Assembly (NCBI RefSeq): GCF_012184415.1
Contig: NZ_VTOX01000009.1
Location: 1 to 64,000, forward strand
Length of the DNA stretch: 64,000 nt
Origin: Ramlibacter lithotrophicus
GTDB taxonomy: Bacteria; Pseudomonadota; Gammaproteobacteria; Burkholderiales; Burkholderiaceae_C
Reading direction: 5' to 3'
Shown here: piece after piece, positions 1 through 8,997 of the stretch
How the letters are laid out: the number at the start of each line of letters is the position of its first letter
Numbering within the stretch: the first letter of the stretch is position 1
Translations under genes and position numbers: made by a program
Notes under the pieces: generated by a model
What the model was told of the DNA's origin: nothing
Seen by the model: the letters and a program-made list of their open reading frames with translations, nothing else
Databases searched by the model: none

Positions 1-2233
1 GCGAGTCCATGCCTTCGCTGCCGGCGGCCAGGGCGTAGCTGGCCGGCGTGGCGCCCATCCCGTCGGCGCCGAAGACGGCGCTGAAGTTCGAGGAGAAGTC
101 ACCGGTGGCGTTGGTCGCCAGCACGGTCTCGTCCACGGTCAGTATCGGCAAGGTCCCGGTGGTCGACACACTGGGACCGTCGTCGGCGAAGCGCACGTTG
201 CCGCCCAGGTCCACGTCCTGGCTGTGGGTGGCCGTGTCGCCGTCACCGTCGGTGGCGGTGGCCGTTCCGGTCAGCTTCACGAGGCCGGCGGCCAGCACGG
301 CCAGCTGGTCGTCGAACGGGCTGCCGGTCGGCGTCGGGTCGTCGGCGATGGGGTGGTCGATCGCGGCGTACTGCGTGAGCGTCACGACGCCCGTGGCCGC
401 TACGACGGAGATGCTGAAGATGGTGTTGGCCGCATCGATCGAGGCGGCCGCGAGTGCAGTGGAGCCGACGATGACGCCGGCCACGTTGTACAGGTTGATG
501 CCCGCGCCGTCGCTGGCCAGGCCTGAGGCGCCGCCATCGGCGCCGTACAGGCTCAGCGTGTAGTTGGCAGCGACGCTGCCGGGGCCGTCGGCACCGAAGA
601 CCGCCGCGCCGCTGAATGCACCGCTGAAGTCGGCCGTGGTCGAGGCCGTATCGGCGGCCGTCGGGTCGCCGTCGGTTTCCGCGTCCTGCGTGGTCAGCAG
701 CACGCCGGCTTCGCCGGTAACGCTGACTGCCACGCTCGGCCCGTCGTCCTCGAAGGCCAGGGCCTGGAACGCGTCGGTATCGACGGCGGCATTGCTGAGC
801 GAGAACTTGCCGATGTCGAATGCCGCATTCATTTTCGACGCGTTGGCGATCGGATTGCCGGAGTTGCTGATCAACACCCGGTTATGCGTCAGCGTGCCGC
901 TCGAGTTGCCGGTGCGGTACGAAACCACGTCGTTCGCTTGCAGGCCGATGAGTTCCACCGAGCCGTCCGGCCTGAAGTCCACCGATGCGCCGGTGGCGGC
1001 GTCCTGGAAGTCCGAGGTGAACACGTACTCGGGCCCCGGCGACAAGGTGTTGCCGCTCTTCACAGACGTGCTGACCTTGACCCAATTGATGTTGACGACC
1101 GTGTCGCCGCCCGCGCCGACGCCCAGCCCGTCGACGAAATTGACGCCGGATTCAGCGGCCGTGTTCAGCGCGGTGATCGTCAGCGACGCCTGGCTGTCCT
1201 GCTGCAACTGGACAACCGCGAAGGACGCCCCCAGCGCGCCGAACATGCTGGAGAACTGGATATTGGATTCGATGTCGGCTTCGTTCTGGTCGAGGTTCGG
1301 CACCGTGAGCTGATCGTTGGCCCCATTCACGAACGAGAAGTACAGGCCCTCGCCCGGATCGACCATCTGGTTGGTGTTGCCGATGGTGGTGCCCCCGCCG
1401 CCCTGCCCGGTGTTGACGGTCTGGCCCTTGGTGATGCTCTCCCCGGCCGACTGGTTGGCGGGGTGCTCGGCCGTCACTACGATGGCAACTTCGCCCGCCG
1501 CGGGCGTCCCGTCACCAAAGGTCAGGAACAGGTTCTGCCCCGAGGGCGCCCCCTGCAAGGAGAATTCGCTGCGGGTGCCCACGCTGACGTACAGCGGATC
1601 CGCCAGGATTCTCGCGTCGTCGTACGCAGCGGCGGTCGCACCATCGATGCCGTGTTCCATCGGCTCGTATTCCACCAGCCACACCTTGGCGCCGAGCGCG
1701 TCGACGTCCGTCGCCAGGGGGGTGTCACCCGCGCCGGTAGGCTGCAGATAGGCGGCGAACACGATCGCTCCGGCCGGGTTGGCCGTGCCGTCGGCATTCG
1801 CCTTGCGGCCGAACACCACGTTGTTCTCGTCGACGCCGGGAAGGTCGGATGCCGTGTAGCTGTACAGCGCGATCTTCAGGCCGTCCGTTGTCGTGAGGTA
1901 GTCGGTCGGGCCGGCGCCGTACTTCGCCAGTTCGCCGTTCAGCGGACCGCCCGCCGAGTTGGTAAAAGCCAGATCGACGACATCGGCGCCCAGGCCGGTC
2001 AGCAAGGAGCTGCCGATCGAATTGTCGGCCGTCGCGTTGCTCACGGAGACGTTGGTGGGCAGGACGCCCGGCGCGACCACCAGCGAGAGCAGCGCATCGA
2101 ATTCCGGAACATTCGCGACGAGCGTGCCCAGGCCGCCCGCCACGTCGTTGCCCGTGCTGTCGCCCGAGGCCGCCGCGTTCTGCGTGCCTGTCGTTTCGTC
2201 AATGGTGAGTGAGCCGGTGATCGTGAAGGCCAT
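1..2233 (-). CDS. Giant repeat adhesin (T1SS-143 / DUF5801-like), N-terminal 744 residues, cut by window edge
   Basis: An uninterrupted minus-strand frame runs from ATG at 2233 (GGAGT ribosome site 7 bases upstream) off the left edge. The product begins MAFTITGSLTIDETTG, has no signal peptide and almost no Cys, and is rich in Asp, Gly, Ala, Thr and Val, as in repeats-in-toxin adhesins secreted by type I systems. A repeat junction of the form DDGPSV recurs near residues 491 and 680, about 190 residues apart. Each unit carries patches such as DGDGDTATHSQDVDLGG, close to the T1SS-143/DUF5801 repeats of large surface proteins. The C-terminal secretion signal and any type I secretion genes lie outside the window. 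I do not see an obvious LapA-type N-terminal retention module. The expected role is cell-surface attachment or biofilm formation. The family assignment is strong; substrate and total size are unknown. Confidence 0.85.
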   Translation of the reverse strand, partial: MAFTITGSLTIDETTGTQNAAASGDSTGNDVAGGLGTLVANVPEFDALLSLVVAPGVLPTNVSVSNATADNSIGSSLLTGLGADVVDLAFTNSAGGPLNGELAKYGAGPTDYLTTTDGLKIALYSYTASDLPGVDENNVVFGRKANADGTANPAGAIVFAAYLQPTGAGDTPLATDVDALGAKVWLVEYEPMEHGIDGATAAAYDDARILADPLYVSVGTRSEFSLQGAPSGQNLFLTFGDGTPAAGEVAIVVTAEHPANQSAGESITKGQTVNTGQGGGGTTIGNTNQMVDPGEGLYFSFVNGANDQLTVPNLDQNEADIESNIQFSSMFGALGASFAVVQLQQDSQASLTITALNTAAESGVNFVDGLGVGAGGDTVVNINWVKVSTSVKSGNTLSPGPEYVFTSDFQDAATGASVDFRPDGSVELIGLQANDVVSYRTGNSSGTLTHNRVLISNSGNPIANASKMNAAFDIGKFSLSNAAVDTDAFQALAFEDDGPSVAVSVTGEAGVLLTTQDAETDGDPTAADTASTTADFSGAFSGAAVFGADGPGSVAANYTLSLYGADGGASGLASDGAGINLYNVAGVIVGSTALAAASIDAANTIFSISVVAATGVVTLTQYAAIDHPIADDPTPTGSPFDDQLAVLAAGLVKLTGTATATDGDGDTATHSQDVDLGGNVRFADDGPSVSTTGTLPILTVDETVLATNATGDFSSNFSAVFGADGMGATPASYALAAGSEGMDS

Positions 2234-2296
2234 GATTTACTCCTGCGGCTTTACATCGAAGGCGTCCCGGAAGCGACGCCTTGCCTGAAGAAGGAT

Positions 2297-2318
2297 GCGG
2301 CCAGCCGAAGCTGGCCGC
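2297..2318 (-). other. UUCG-tetraloop hairpin in the adhesin leader
   Basis: A perfect 9-bp inverted repeat encloses CGAA on the plus strand, that is a UUCG loop closed by C-G in adhesin mRNA sense. This is an exceptionally stable hairpin. It lies 64 to 85 bases before the adhesin start, with a second 8-bp stem at 2259-2282 between it and the start codon. A role in mRNA stability or translation control is inferred. Confidence 0.5.
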
Positions 2319-2419
2319 GCTGCAGCGTTGCGGCCCCGGGCTCCCGCCGGGAGACAGGTGGAAGACCGGGCGCCACATCGATGCATTGCGCAGGATCGAC
2401 CCGGGGCAGTCCTCGTTCA

Positions 2420-2437
2420 ATACACCGCTTGGTGTAT
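2420..2437. promoter_or_regulatory. Palindromic operator-like element, copy 1
   Basis: ATACACC-GCTT-GGTGTAT is a perfect 7-bp inverted repeat with a 4-base spacer, about 190 bases upstream of the adhesin start. The flank GTTCA at 2415-2419 is shared with copy 2 at 2633-2650. The arms and spacing fit a dimeric transcription factor site. The neighbouring LuxR-type regulator is an obvious candidate ligand, but its identity is inference. Confidence 0.5.
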
Positions 2438-2467
2438 GTGCCGCCAGGCCATGCGCCCCGCGGGCGC

Positions 2468-2501
2468 GACAAGGCCCGGCGCCGGGGCGCCGGGCCTTGT
2501 C
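2468..2501 (-). terminator. Perfect 16-bp hairpin, probable terminator of the remnant gene
   Basis: The 16-base arms 2468-2483 and 2486-2501 are exact reverse complements with a 2-base loop; one more pair (2467/2502) extends the stem. There is no clear T-run. On the minus strand it begins 14 bases after the stop codon of the small remnant frame at 2515, the position expected of that gene's transcription terminator. It stands alone between two intergenic regulatory elements, which is hard to explain unless a gene once ended here. Confidence 0.5.
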
Positions 2502-2514
2502 GTCCGGCGGATGA

Positions 2515-2643
2515 TCAGCCGAACGCGATGTGCGAGGCGAGCAGGTCGACGCCGACCACCGTCACCGTCGTCACCTGGGCCGCCCTGGGCGCTCGCGGTA
2601 CCGGCCAGCACGCAGTCGAACAGCCCTGTTCAATACATCGCAT
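2515..2643 (-). pseudogene. 42-codon frame, possible C-terminal remnant of a second adhesin copy
   Basis: The minus frame from ATG at 2643 to TGA at 2515 ends QVTTVTVVGVDLLASHIAFG. This Val/Thr-rich end resembles the C-terminus of a repeat adhesin more than a random frame, although the first 20 residues (Cys, Arg, Pro) do not. It starts inside copy 2 of the palindromic promoter element and ends just before a perfect hairpin. The arrangement promoter element, gene 3' end, terminator suggests an internal deletion of a duplicated adhesin gene. A chance frame cannot be excluded. Confidence 0.3.
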
Positions 2644-2650
2644 GGTGTAC
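2633..2650. promoter_or_regulatory. Palindromic operator-like element, copy 2
   Basis: ATACATC-GCAT-GGTGTAC, preceded by TGTTC, repeats the element at 2420-2437. On the minus strand the two copies agree at about 19 of 22 positions across TACACCA-GCG-TGTATTGAAC. It lies 213 bases from copy 1 and about 175 bases before the LuxR-type gene. It could serve that gene on the plus strand or be a relic promoter of the remnant frame on the minus strand. Confidence 0.45.
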
Positions 2651-2822
2651 CGCGTTCGCGGGAGCCGGCGCGCTCTGTGCGTCAACACACCCAGGCCGCT
2701 GCGCGCCCATGTCGTACATCAAGAACAGTTTGTAATTTTCGACTGCACAGCTTCGACATCCTTGCGGTTTTGGCGCGCACTGCTACGCTGCGGCGACAAC
2801 AAACGCGAAGTCGAGGCTTCCG

Positions 2823-3512
2823 GTGAAGATCAGACTGCTGGTGGCGTGCCGGGAAGAGCGCCGTGCCGAGGCTCATCGGGACGCCCTGGCACGCGTCGCC
2901 GCCGATCGCATCGCGACAACGGCCGCTCGGCTCGATGAAATCATTCTCCTGTCAGCGCAGCAGCGACCTGACGTCGTCCTTCTCGAACACGTGGCCGGCG
3001 ACGAGGAGCACCTGTGGAGCATCCTGCACCGCATCGCGCGGGTCAGCCCCGCCAGCCGCATGCTGCTGCTGTGCGACCTGTGCACCGACCGGCTCGTCAC
3101 CAGCCTCGTCGCCAACGGGGCGTGCGGCAGCGTGGCAGCGGCCAGCGATGCACTGCTGTGGGCGAAGGCCGTGCTCGCCGTCCACCGGGGCGAGTGCTGG
3201 TTCGCGCGCTCCGCCGTGCTGCAGGCGCTGCGTCGGCAGCTTGCAGCTCACCATCACCCGCCATCCGCTTCCAGCCAGGAGGAGCGATTGCTCACGACAC
3301 GCGAGCGCGAGATCCTGTCGCTGATCGGCGCCGGAATGAGCAACAAGGAAATCGGGCGTGTCCTGAGCATCAGCGACCAGACGGTGAAGACTCACCTCCA
3401 CCACATCTACGTCAAGCTGAACCGGAGCGGCCGCTACAAAGCCTTCGTCGCCACGCCACCGCCCATCGCGAGTGCATCCCGGTCCGCCGGGGCGCATGCT
3501 CCACCAAGCTGA
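2823..3512 (+). CDS. LuxR-family regulator with a pseudo-receiver domain
   Basis: A 229-residue protein from a GTG start with GAGG about 9 bases upstream. Residues 1-125 have receiver-like spacing, but the phosphorylation chemistry is missing: the acidic pocket reads LLVACREE instead of paired Asp, the phospho-acceptor position reads DVVLLEH (Glu for Asp), and the conserved Lys is absent. Residues 155-215 are a clear LuxR/NarL helix-turn-helix: LTTREREILSLIGAGMSNKE, then SDQTVKTHLHHIYVKL. It is therefore probably a phosphorylation-independent DNA-binding regulator. It is divergent from the giant adhesin across a region with two palindromic sites, so control of the adhesin is a reasonable inference. 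The Ala/Pro-rich tail is unremarkable. Confidence 0.85.
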   Translation: MKIRLLVACREERRAEAHRDALARVAADRIATTAARLDEIILLSAQQRPDVVLLEHVAGDEEHLWSILHRIARVSPASRMLLLCDLCTDRLVTSLVANGACGSVAAASDALLWAKAVLAVHRGECWFARSAVLQALRRQLAAHHHPPSASSQEERLLTTREREILSLIGAGMSNKEIGRVLSISDQTVKTHLHHIYVKLNRSGRYKAFVATPPPIASASRSAGAHAPPS

Positions 3513-3641
3513 TGCGTGAGCAGGTCGCGGCCAGCGAGGTTTCCGGCGACCGCGCGTCAGCGATAGTCCTCCGCCAGCGCCGGCGGCATGTGGGGCAGGC
3601 CGCATTGCGCGCCCGAAGCGCGCAGCGCGTTGAGACTGCGC

Positions 3642-4469
3642 CTACACCCCCAGCCGCTTGCAGATCTCCACCGACGCTGCCGCCTGGTTCATCGTGTAGA
3701 AGTGCAGGCCCGGGGCGCCGCCTGCGACCAGTTGCTCGCACAGGCGCGTGACGACGTCCAGGCCGAACGCGCGGATCGAGGCGCTGTCGTCGCCATAGCT
3801 TTGCAGGCGCAGCCGGATCCAGCGCGGGATCTCCGCGCCGCACGCATCGGAAAATCGCATCAGCTGGGTGGAGCTCACGATCGGCATCACGCCGGGCACC
3901 ACGGGGATGTCGAGGCCGGCCTTGCGCACTTCCTCGACGAAGCGGAAATACGAGTCCGCGTTGTAGAAGTACTGGGTGATGGCACCGTTGGCGCCGGCGC
4001 GCACCTTGGCCGCGAAGGCGCGCAGGTCGTGCTCCGGCGAGCGCGCCTGCGGGTGCATTTCCGGATAGCAGGCCACCTCGATGTGGAAGTCGTCGCCGGT
4101 CTCGACCCGGATGAACGCCACCAGGTCGCTCGCGTGCTGGAACTCGCCGCCCGTGCCATAGCCGCTGGGCAGGTCGCCGCGCAGCGCGACCAGCCGCCGG
4201 ATGCCCATCGCACGCAGTTCGGCCAGCTGCTCGCGCACCTTGTCGCGCGTGGCGCCTATGCACGAGAAGTGCGACGCCGCTTCCCTGCCTTCGGCCAGGA
4301 TTTCCTTCACGGTTGCGAAAGTGCCTTCGTGCGTTGAGCCGCCCGCGCCGTACGTCACCGAGCAGAACTCGGGCTGCAGCGCATACAGGGCCTGCCGCGC
4401 CGTGCGCAGCTTCGCCGCGCCTTCCGGCGTCTTCGGCGGAAAGAATTCAAAACTCACCGGCGTCTTCAT
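3642..4469 (-). CDS. metF: Methylenetetrahydrofolate reductase
   Basis: 275 residues; reduces 5,10-methylene-THF to 5-methyl-THF with FAD, supplying methyl groups for methionine synthesis in the cytoplasm. The N-terminus MKTPVSFEFFPPKTPEG carries the family's FEFFPPK motif, followed by CSVTYGAGGST and, further on, ALRGDLP and ITQYFYN of the beta/alpha barrel. I chose ATG at 4469 because AGGAGG lies just upstream and the frame extension beyond it is not conserved sequence. Length fits bacterial MetF. It is the last gene of the ahcY-tlyA-metF block, 10 bases after tlyA, linking SAH recycling to remethylation of homocysteine. Confidence 0.97.
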   Translation of the reverse strand: MKTPVSFEFFPPKTPEGAAKLRTARQALYALQPEFCSVTYGAGGSTHEGTFATVKEILAEGREAASHFSCIGATRDKVREQLAELRAMGIRRLVALRGDLPSGYGTGGEFQHASDLVAFIRVETGDDFHIEVACYPEMHPQARSPEHDLRAFAAKVRAGANGAITQYFYNADSYFRFVEEVRKAGLDIPVVPGVMPIVSSTQLMRFSDACGAEIPRWIRLRLQSYGDDSASIRAFGLDVVTRLCEQLVAGGAPGLHFYTMNQAAASVEICKRLGV

Positions 4470-4479
4470 GCCGCCCTCC

Positions 4480-5220
4480 TCATGTCCTGGTCGTCGCGTG
4501 GACGAAAAATTCCCGGTTGCCGTCGCCGCCCTCGATGGCACTGTCGTGCCAGCCGCGCACCTGCAGCCCCAGCGCCGCGCAGCAATCGCGGATGCGGCGC
4601 TCGACCACGGCGTACAGCGACGCGTCGGTGACGATGCCGCCCCTGCCGACCTGTCCCGGCTGCAGTTCGAACTGCGGCTTGACCAGCAGCAGCAGGTCGC
4701 CGCCCGGCCTGGCCAGCGGCGCCAGCGCCGGCAGCACCAGCGTCAGCGAAATGAACGACAGGTCGCCGGTGACCAGGTCGAAGCCACTGCCCGCCTGCTC
4801 CGCCGTGAGTTCGCGCGCATTCACCTTCTCGATGGCCCGCACCCGCGGATCGCTACGCACCTTCTCGTGTAGCTGGCCGTGGCCGACGTCGACGCCGGTC
4901 ACCTGCGCCGCCCCGTGCTGCAGCAGGCAGTCGGTGAAGCCGCCGGTGGACTGGCCGACGTCGAGGCAGCGCTTGCCTTGCACGCTGATGCCGCAGGCGC
5001 GCAACGCGCCCTCGAGCTTCAGCCCGCCGCGCGAGACGTACTTCGCCTCGGCCGTGTCGAGCAGCTCGATCTGCGCCCGCGGTGGCACTTCGTCGCCGTT
5101 CTTGGCCACCGTCTTCCAGGCACCGCGGTCGAGCCAGCGCACGCCCGAGGCGATCAGGCGCTGGGCCTGCGACCGCGAGGACGCGAGGCCGCGTTCGACG
5201 AGGAGCTGGTCGATGCGCAT
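4480..5220 (-). CDS. tlyA: TlyA-family S4-domain rRNA methyltransferase
   Basis: 246 residues. Residues 1-60 are an S4 RNA-binding domain (MRIDQLLVERGLASSRSQAQ). The rest is an FtsJ/RrmJ-like methyltransferase: RGGLKLEGAL, the SAM motif CLDVGQSTGGFTDCLL, TGDLSFISL and VKPQFE supply the family's K-D-K residues. Homologues are annotated as hemolysin A but act as 2'-O-methyltransferases on rRNA. The start at 5220 excludes a 41-codon extension that merely translates REP-like hairpins. Its place between ahcY and metF is common in Burkholderiales and suits a SAM-consuming enzyme. Confidence 0.93.
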   Translation of the reverse strand: MRIDQLLVERGLASSRSQAQRLIASGVRWLDRGAWKTVAKNGDEVPPRAQIELLDTAEAKYVSRGGLKLEGALRACGISVQGKRCLDVGQSTGGFTDCLLQHGAAQVTGVDVGHGQLHEKVRSDPRVRAIEKVNARELTAEQAGSGFDLVTGDLSFISLTLVLPALAPLARPGGDLLLLVKPQFELQPGQVGRGGIVTDASLYAVVERRIRDCCAALGLQVRGWHDSAIEGGDGNREFFVHATTRT

Positions 5221-5240
5221 TGCCGGCACCCTCACCCCAG

Positions 5241-5384
5241 CCCTCTCCCGCAAGCGGGAGAGGGGGCAGAAAACTGGTCGGTACGCATGGGTGTGCTCTT
5301 CTCCCTCCCCCGCTGGGGGAGGGTTGGGGTGGGGGCACGGCACTCGCGCCCCTCACCCCAGCCCTCTCCCCAGAGGGGCGAGGG
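5241..5384. repeat. Cluster of three REP-like hairpins between tlyA and ahcY
   Basis: Three C/G-rich inverted repeats occur here: 5241-5264 (CCCTCTCCCG stem, 10 bp, loop CAAG), 5303-5323 (CCCTCCCCC stem, 9 bp) and 5362-5384 (10-bp stem with one mismatch). The segments between carry the linker CTCACCCCAGCCCTC. The same family recurs at 13355-13375 and inside the uvrA gene at 34728-34894. Such elements are usually spread by REP-associated transposases; none is encoded in this window. Confidence 0.85.
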
Positions 5385-5393
5385 AGGAAGACA

Positions 5394-6827
<1,434 letters not shown>

Positions 6828-6910
6828 CGTGGCTCCAATGGTGGGTGGGGCCACTGACCGGCGCACGGGGAACTGCTCTGCTGCAAGCTCACCGCACAGG
6901 ATCAGTGGGT

Positions 6911-6971
6911 GAGCGTCGTTGCATGTTGACCGAGCCTCACGCCTCAAAATGGCGCTGCAACGCTCCTCGGA
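6911..6971 (-). promoter_or_regulatory. SAH riboswitch in the ahcY leader
   Basis: Read on the minus strand, the leader contains TCCGAGGAGCGTTGCA (from about 6971), an apical stem GCGCC/GGCGT, AGGCTCGG, and then TGCAACGACGCTC (to 6911). CCGAG pairs with CTCGG (P1). GAGCG and TTGCA pair with CGCTC and TGCAA to form the pseudoknot helix. This matches the SAH riboswitch consensus seen upstream of ahcY in beta- and gammaproteobacteria, which turns the gene on when SAH accumulates. The identification rests on both sequence and pairing. Confidence 0.9.
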
Positions 6972-6979
6972 TGCCGCGG

Positions 6980-6985
6980 ATTATA
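6980..6985 (-). promoter_or_regulatory. -10 element of the ahcY promoter
   Basis: A perfect TATAAT on the minus strand lies 8 bases before the first riboswitch helix, so transcription would start at or just before the aptamer. No good TTGACA match is visible 16-18 bases upstream (CTGCAG is the nearest candidate near 7003-7008). Confidence 0.65.
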
Positions 6986-7093
6986 CCGGCGGGCCACCTG
7001 CCCTGCAGTGGCCGGGGCGTCCTGGGGACCGTACGGCCGGGTCCTGGCCAGGACCGGCTCCACGAGGCCGCGATCCCTGTTAGAACGGTGCCC

Positions 7094-8182
7094 ATGGCAT
7101 CTTCCTCCCCCACCTCGCCTCCGATCGAGCCGATGCTCGCCAGGATCGCCGATGCGCTGCCGCCCGAGGGCGGCTTTCTCTACGAGCCCAAGTGGGACGG
7201 CTTCCGCGCCCTGGTGTTCCGCCACGGCGACGAGGTCTATCTGCAAAGCCGCGACCTGCGGCCCTTGAACCGGTACTTTCCGGAGCTGGAACGGGCGCTG
7301 GCCCAGGCGCTGCCCAGGGGCTGCGTGCTCGACGGCGAGATCGTGGTGGTCGGCGAGAAAGGCCTGGATTTCGACGCGCTGCAGCAGCGGCTGCACCCGG
7401 CGGCCTCGCGGGTGGCGAAACTGGCGCAATCCACGCCGGCGGCGTTCGTCGCGTTCGACCTGCTGGCCGCCGGCGGCCGCTCGACGATGGAACTGCCGCA
7501 GGCCGAGCGCCGCATCCGCCTGGAACGGCTGCTGGCCAGCGTCGCCCCACCGGTGTACCTGACGCCCGTCACCCGCGACCGCGCGGTAGCCGAGGACTGG
7601 TTGCAGCGCTTCGAGGGCGCGGGGCTGGACGGCGTGATCGCCAAGCCGGAGGCGCTGCCCTACCAGCCGGGCAAGCGGGCGATGTACAAGATCAAGCACT
7701 CGCGCACGGCGGACTGCGTGGTGGCGGGCTTTCGCTGGTATCGCGACAAGGAGGAGGCCGTCGGCTCGTTGCTGCTGGGCCTGTACGACGACGCCGGGGT
7801 GCTGCACCACGTCGGCGTGACGTCCGCCTTCACGATGCAGGTGCGGCGCGACCTGGTGCAGGAACTCGCGCCGTTGCGCGACGACGCGCTGGAGAACCAC
7901 CCCTGGCGCGACTGGGCCCAGGCCACCGACGAAAGCACGCGGATGCCCGGCGCGCAGAGCCGCTGGAGCGCTGGCAAGGACCTGTCGTGGGAGCCGCTGC
8001 GCCCGGAGCGGGTGGTGGAAGTGCGCTACGACCACCTGCAGGGCAACCGCTTCCGCCACGCGGCGGTGTTCGTCCGCTGGCGGCCGGACAAGCCGGCGCA
8101 GGACTGCCGCTACGACCAGCTGGAAGTGGCGACGGCCTTCGAGCTGGAGAAGGTGTTCGGGGCGGCAAACGCGCCGCGGTGA
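7094..8182 (+). CDS. ATP-dependent DNA ligase, LigC type
   Basis: 362 residues. Motif I is EPKWDGFRALVF (Lys is the AMP-acceptor), followed by SRDLRPLNRYFPEL, LDGEIVV (motif III), FVAFDLLA, GLDGVIAKP (motif IV) and YKIKHSRTADCVVAGFR (motif V). The C-terminal OB-fold includes SRWSAGKDLSWEPLRPERVV. This last motif and the stand-alone length resemble mycobacterial LigC rather than the ligase module of LigD. The start ATG at 7094 is supported by the conserved SPPIEPMLA beginning; a longer frame upstream is not. A polymerase/primase partner of the same repair family lies 5 kb away at 13384-14676, separated by a catabolic operon. No Ku gene is visible in the window. Confidence 0.9.
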   Translation: MASSSPTSPPIEPMLARIADALPPEGGFLYEPKWDGFRALVFRHGDEVYLQSRDLRPLNRYFPELERALAQALPRGCVLDGEIVVVGEKGLDFDALQQRLHPAASRVAKLAQSTPAAFVAFDLLAAGGRSTMELPQAERRIRLERLLASVAPPVYLTPVTRDRAVAEDWLQRFEGAGLDGVIAKPEALPYQPGKRAMYKIKHSRTADCVVAGFRWYRDKEEAVGSLLLGLYDDAGVLHHVGVTSAFTMQVRRDLVQELAPLRDDALENHPWRDWAQATDESTRMPGAQSRWSAGKDLSWEPLRPERVVEVRYDHLQGNRFRHAAVFVRWRPDKPAQDCRYDQLEVATAFELEKVFGAANAPR

Positions 8183-8255
8183 CGATGGCAGAGTGACCTG
8201 TGGGTTTGCTTGCATCTTGCAGGTTCCACGCCAGACTCTGCAAAATCGAGGGGAA

Positions 8256-8738
8256 ATGAAGGTGATCGCTGGCCTTCCTGCTCGCCGCCTGCCCGGCGCC
8301 GTGGCAGCCATTCTTGCCGGCGCATGTCTTGCGGCGGCGCTCGTCACGGCCGGGGCGCTTGCTGCTCCGGTGGCCGCCAAATCCACGTACAAGTGTGCGG
8401 CGGGCGCACGGCAGTTCATCGTCGCGGCGCGCTCGGTGCAGGAAGCCAAGGCCGCCGCCCGAAGCGGTGCTGCGGGAGCACCCGGAGCAAGCCGCATCTC
8501 CTGCAAGGCCCTGCGCTCGCCGCCGGCGCAGGTGGGTTCCGTGCAGCCGCCAGCCGCACAGCCGGCCGATGGCCGCGAAGCCCGGCAATCCCACCGCTGG
8601 CGTGGTCATCCGGTCCCGGGCCAGGAGCTGCTGCCCGGCGAAACGCCGGAAGAATGCATCACCCGCCTTCACATTCCGCGCGACGACAAGCTGGAAGCGC
8701 TGTGCCGCCCGATAGAGGCAAAGCCCGCGTCCAGGTGA
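8256..8738 (+). CDS. Hypothetical secreted protein
   Basis: 160 residues from ATG at 8256, with GAGGGGAA as ribosome site. An Arg-containing N-terminus followed by a long Ala/Leu/Val-rich segment (residues 10-37, ending LAAPVAAKS) looks like a signal peptide, so export is likely. The mature part has paired cysteines (YKCAAG, ISCKAL, EECITRL, EALCRP) and a Pro/Gln-rich middle. I do not recognise a family. It stands alone between the ligase gene and a response-regulator relic. Confidence 0.6.
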   Translation: MKVIAGLPARRLPGAVAAILAGACLAAALVTAGALAAPVAAKSTYKCAAGARQFIVAARSVQEAKAAARSGAAGAPGASRISCKALRSPPAQVGSVQPPAAQPADGREARQSHRWRGHPVPGQELLPGETPEECITRLHIPRDDKLEALCRPIEAKPASR

Positions 8739-8760
8739 AACGCTGACGCGCCGTCCGCGG

Positions 8761-8916
8761 ATGGCGCGGCTCCTGCCGAGCGCGATCCCGGTTGCGGTTA
8801 CCGGCTCGCCGCAGCGCGAGGAGTTGCGCGAGAAGGACATGATCTTCGACCGCTACCTGGTCAAGCCGGTCCGCAACGCCGAGTTCCTCGGCTTGCTCGA
8901 TCCGGCGCGCGCGTAG
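8761..8916 (+). pseudogene. C-terminal fragment of a response-regulator receiver domain
   Basis: A 51-codon frame (ATG 8761, TAG 8914-8916) reads IPVAVTGSPQREELREKD followed by FDRYLVKPVRN. This is the beta4-alpha4-beta5 end of a receiver domain, including the switch Thr (AVTG) and the conserved Lys-Pro. The first half of the domain, with its phospho-acceptor Asp, is missing, and no longer frame precedes it. I read this as the remnant of a deleted two-component gene, perhaps lost when the neighbouring minus-strand operon was inserted or rearranged. Confidence 0.6.
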
Positions 8917-8997
8917 TTCCCCGCTGGGAGAAGGCTTGGAAGGGGGCAGCGCGCCTGCGCTCCCATCCCACAGTCCCCCCGGACGGGGAGGGAGACA

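Larger units (their letters stand above)
2234..2822. other. 589-base intergenic region between the divergent adhesin and LuxR genes
   Basis: Reading leftward from the adhesin side it holds a leader with stable hairpins (2259-2282 and 2297-2318), a palindrome at 2420-2437, a 17-bp perfect hairpin around 2467-2502, a 42-codon remnant frame at 2515-2643 and a second copy of the palindrome at 2633-2650. On the plus strand, TTGCGG (2762-2767) and TACGCT (2784-2789) with a 16-base spacer could be the promoter of the LuxR gene; this is a weak match. I see no full-length gene here. Confidence 0.7.

Noticed and set aside
3557..3640. Short minus-strand reading after metF ending GLPHMPPALAEDYR
   Set aside because: It looks slightly protein-like and might be a gene relic, but it has no start, no recognisable family and is too short to support.
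8920..8995. Possible REP-like hairpin around GTCCCCCCGGAC
   Set aside because: The stem is short and imperfect; it may be a decayed member of the family but I cannot define its ends.
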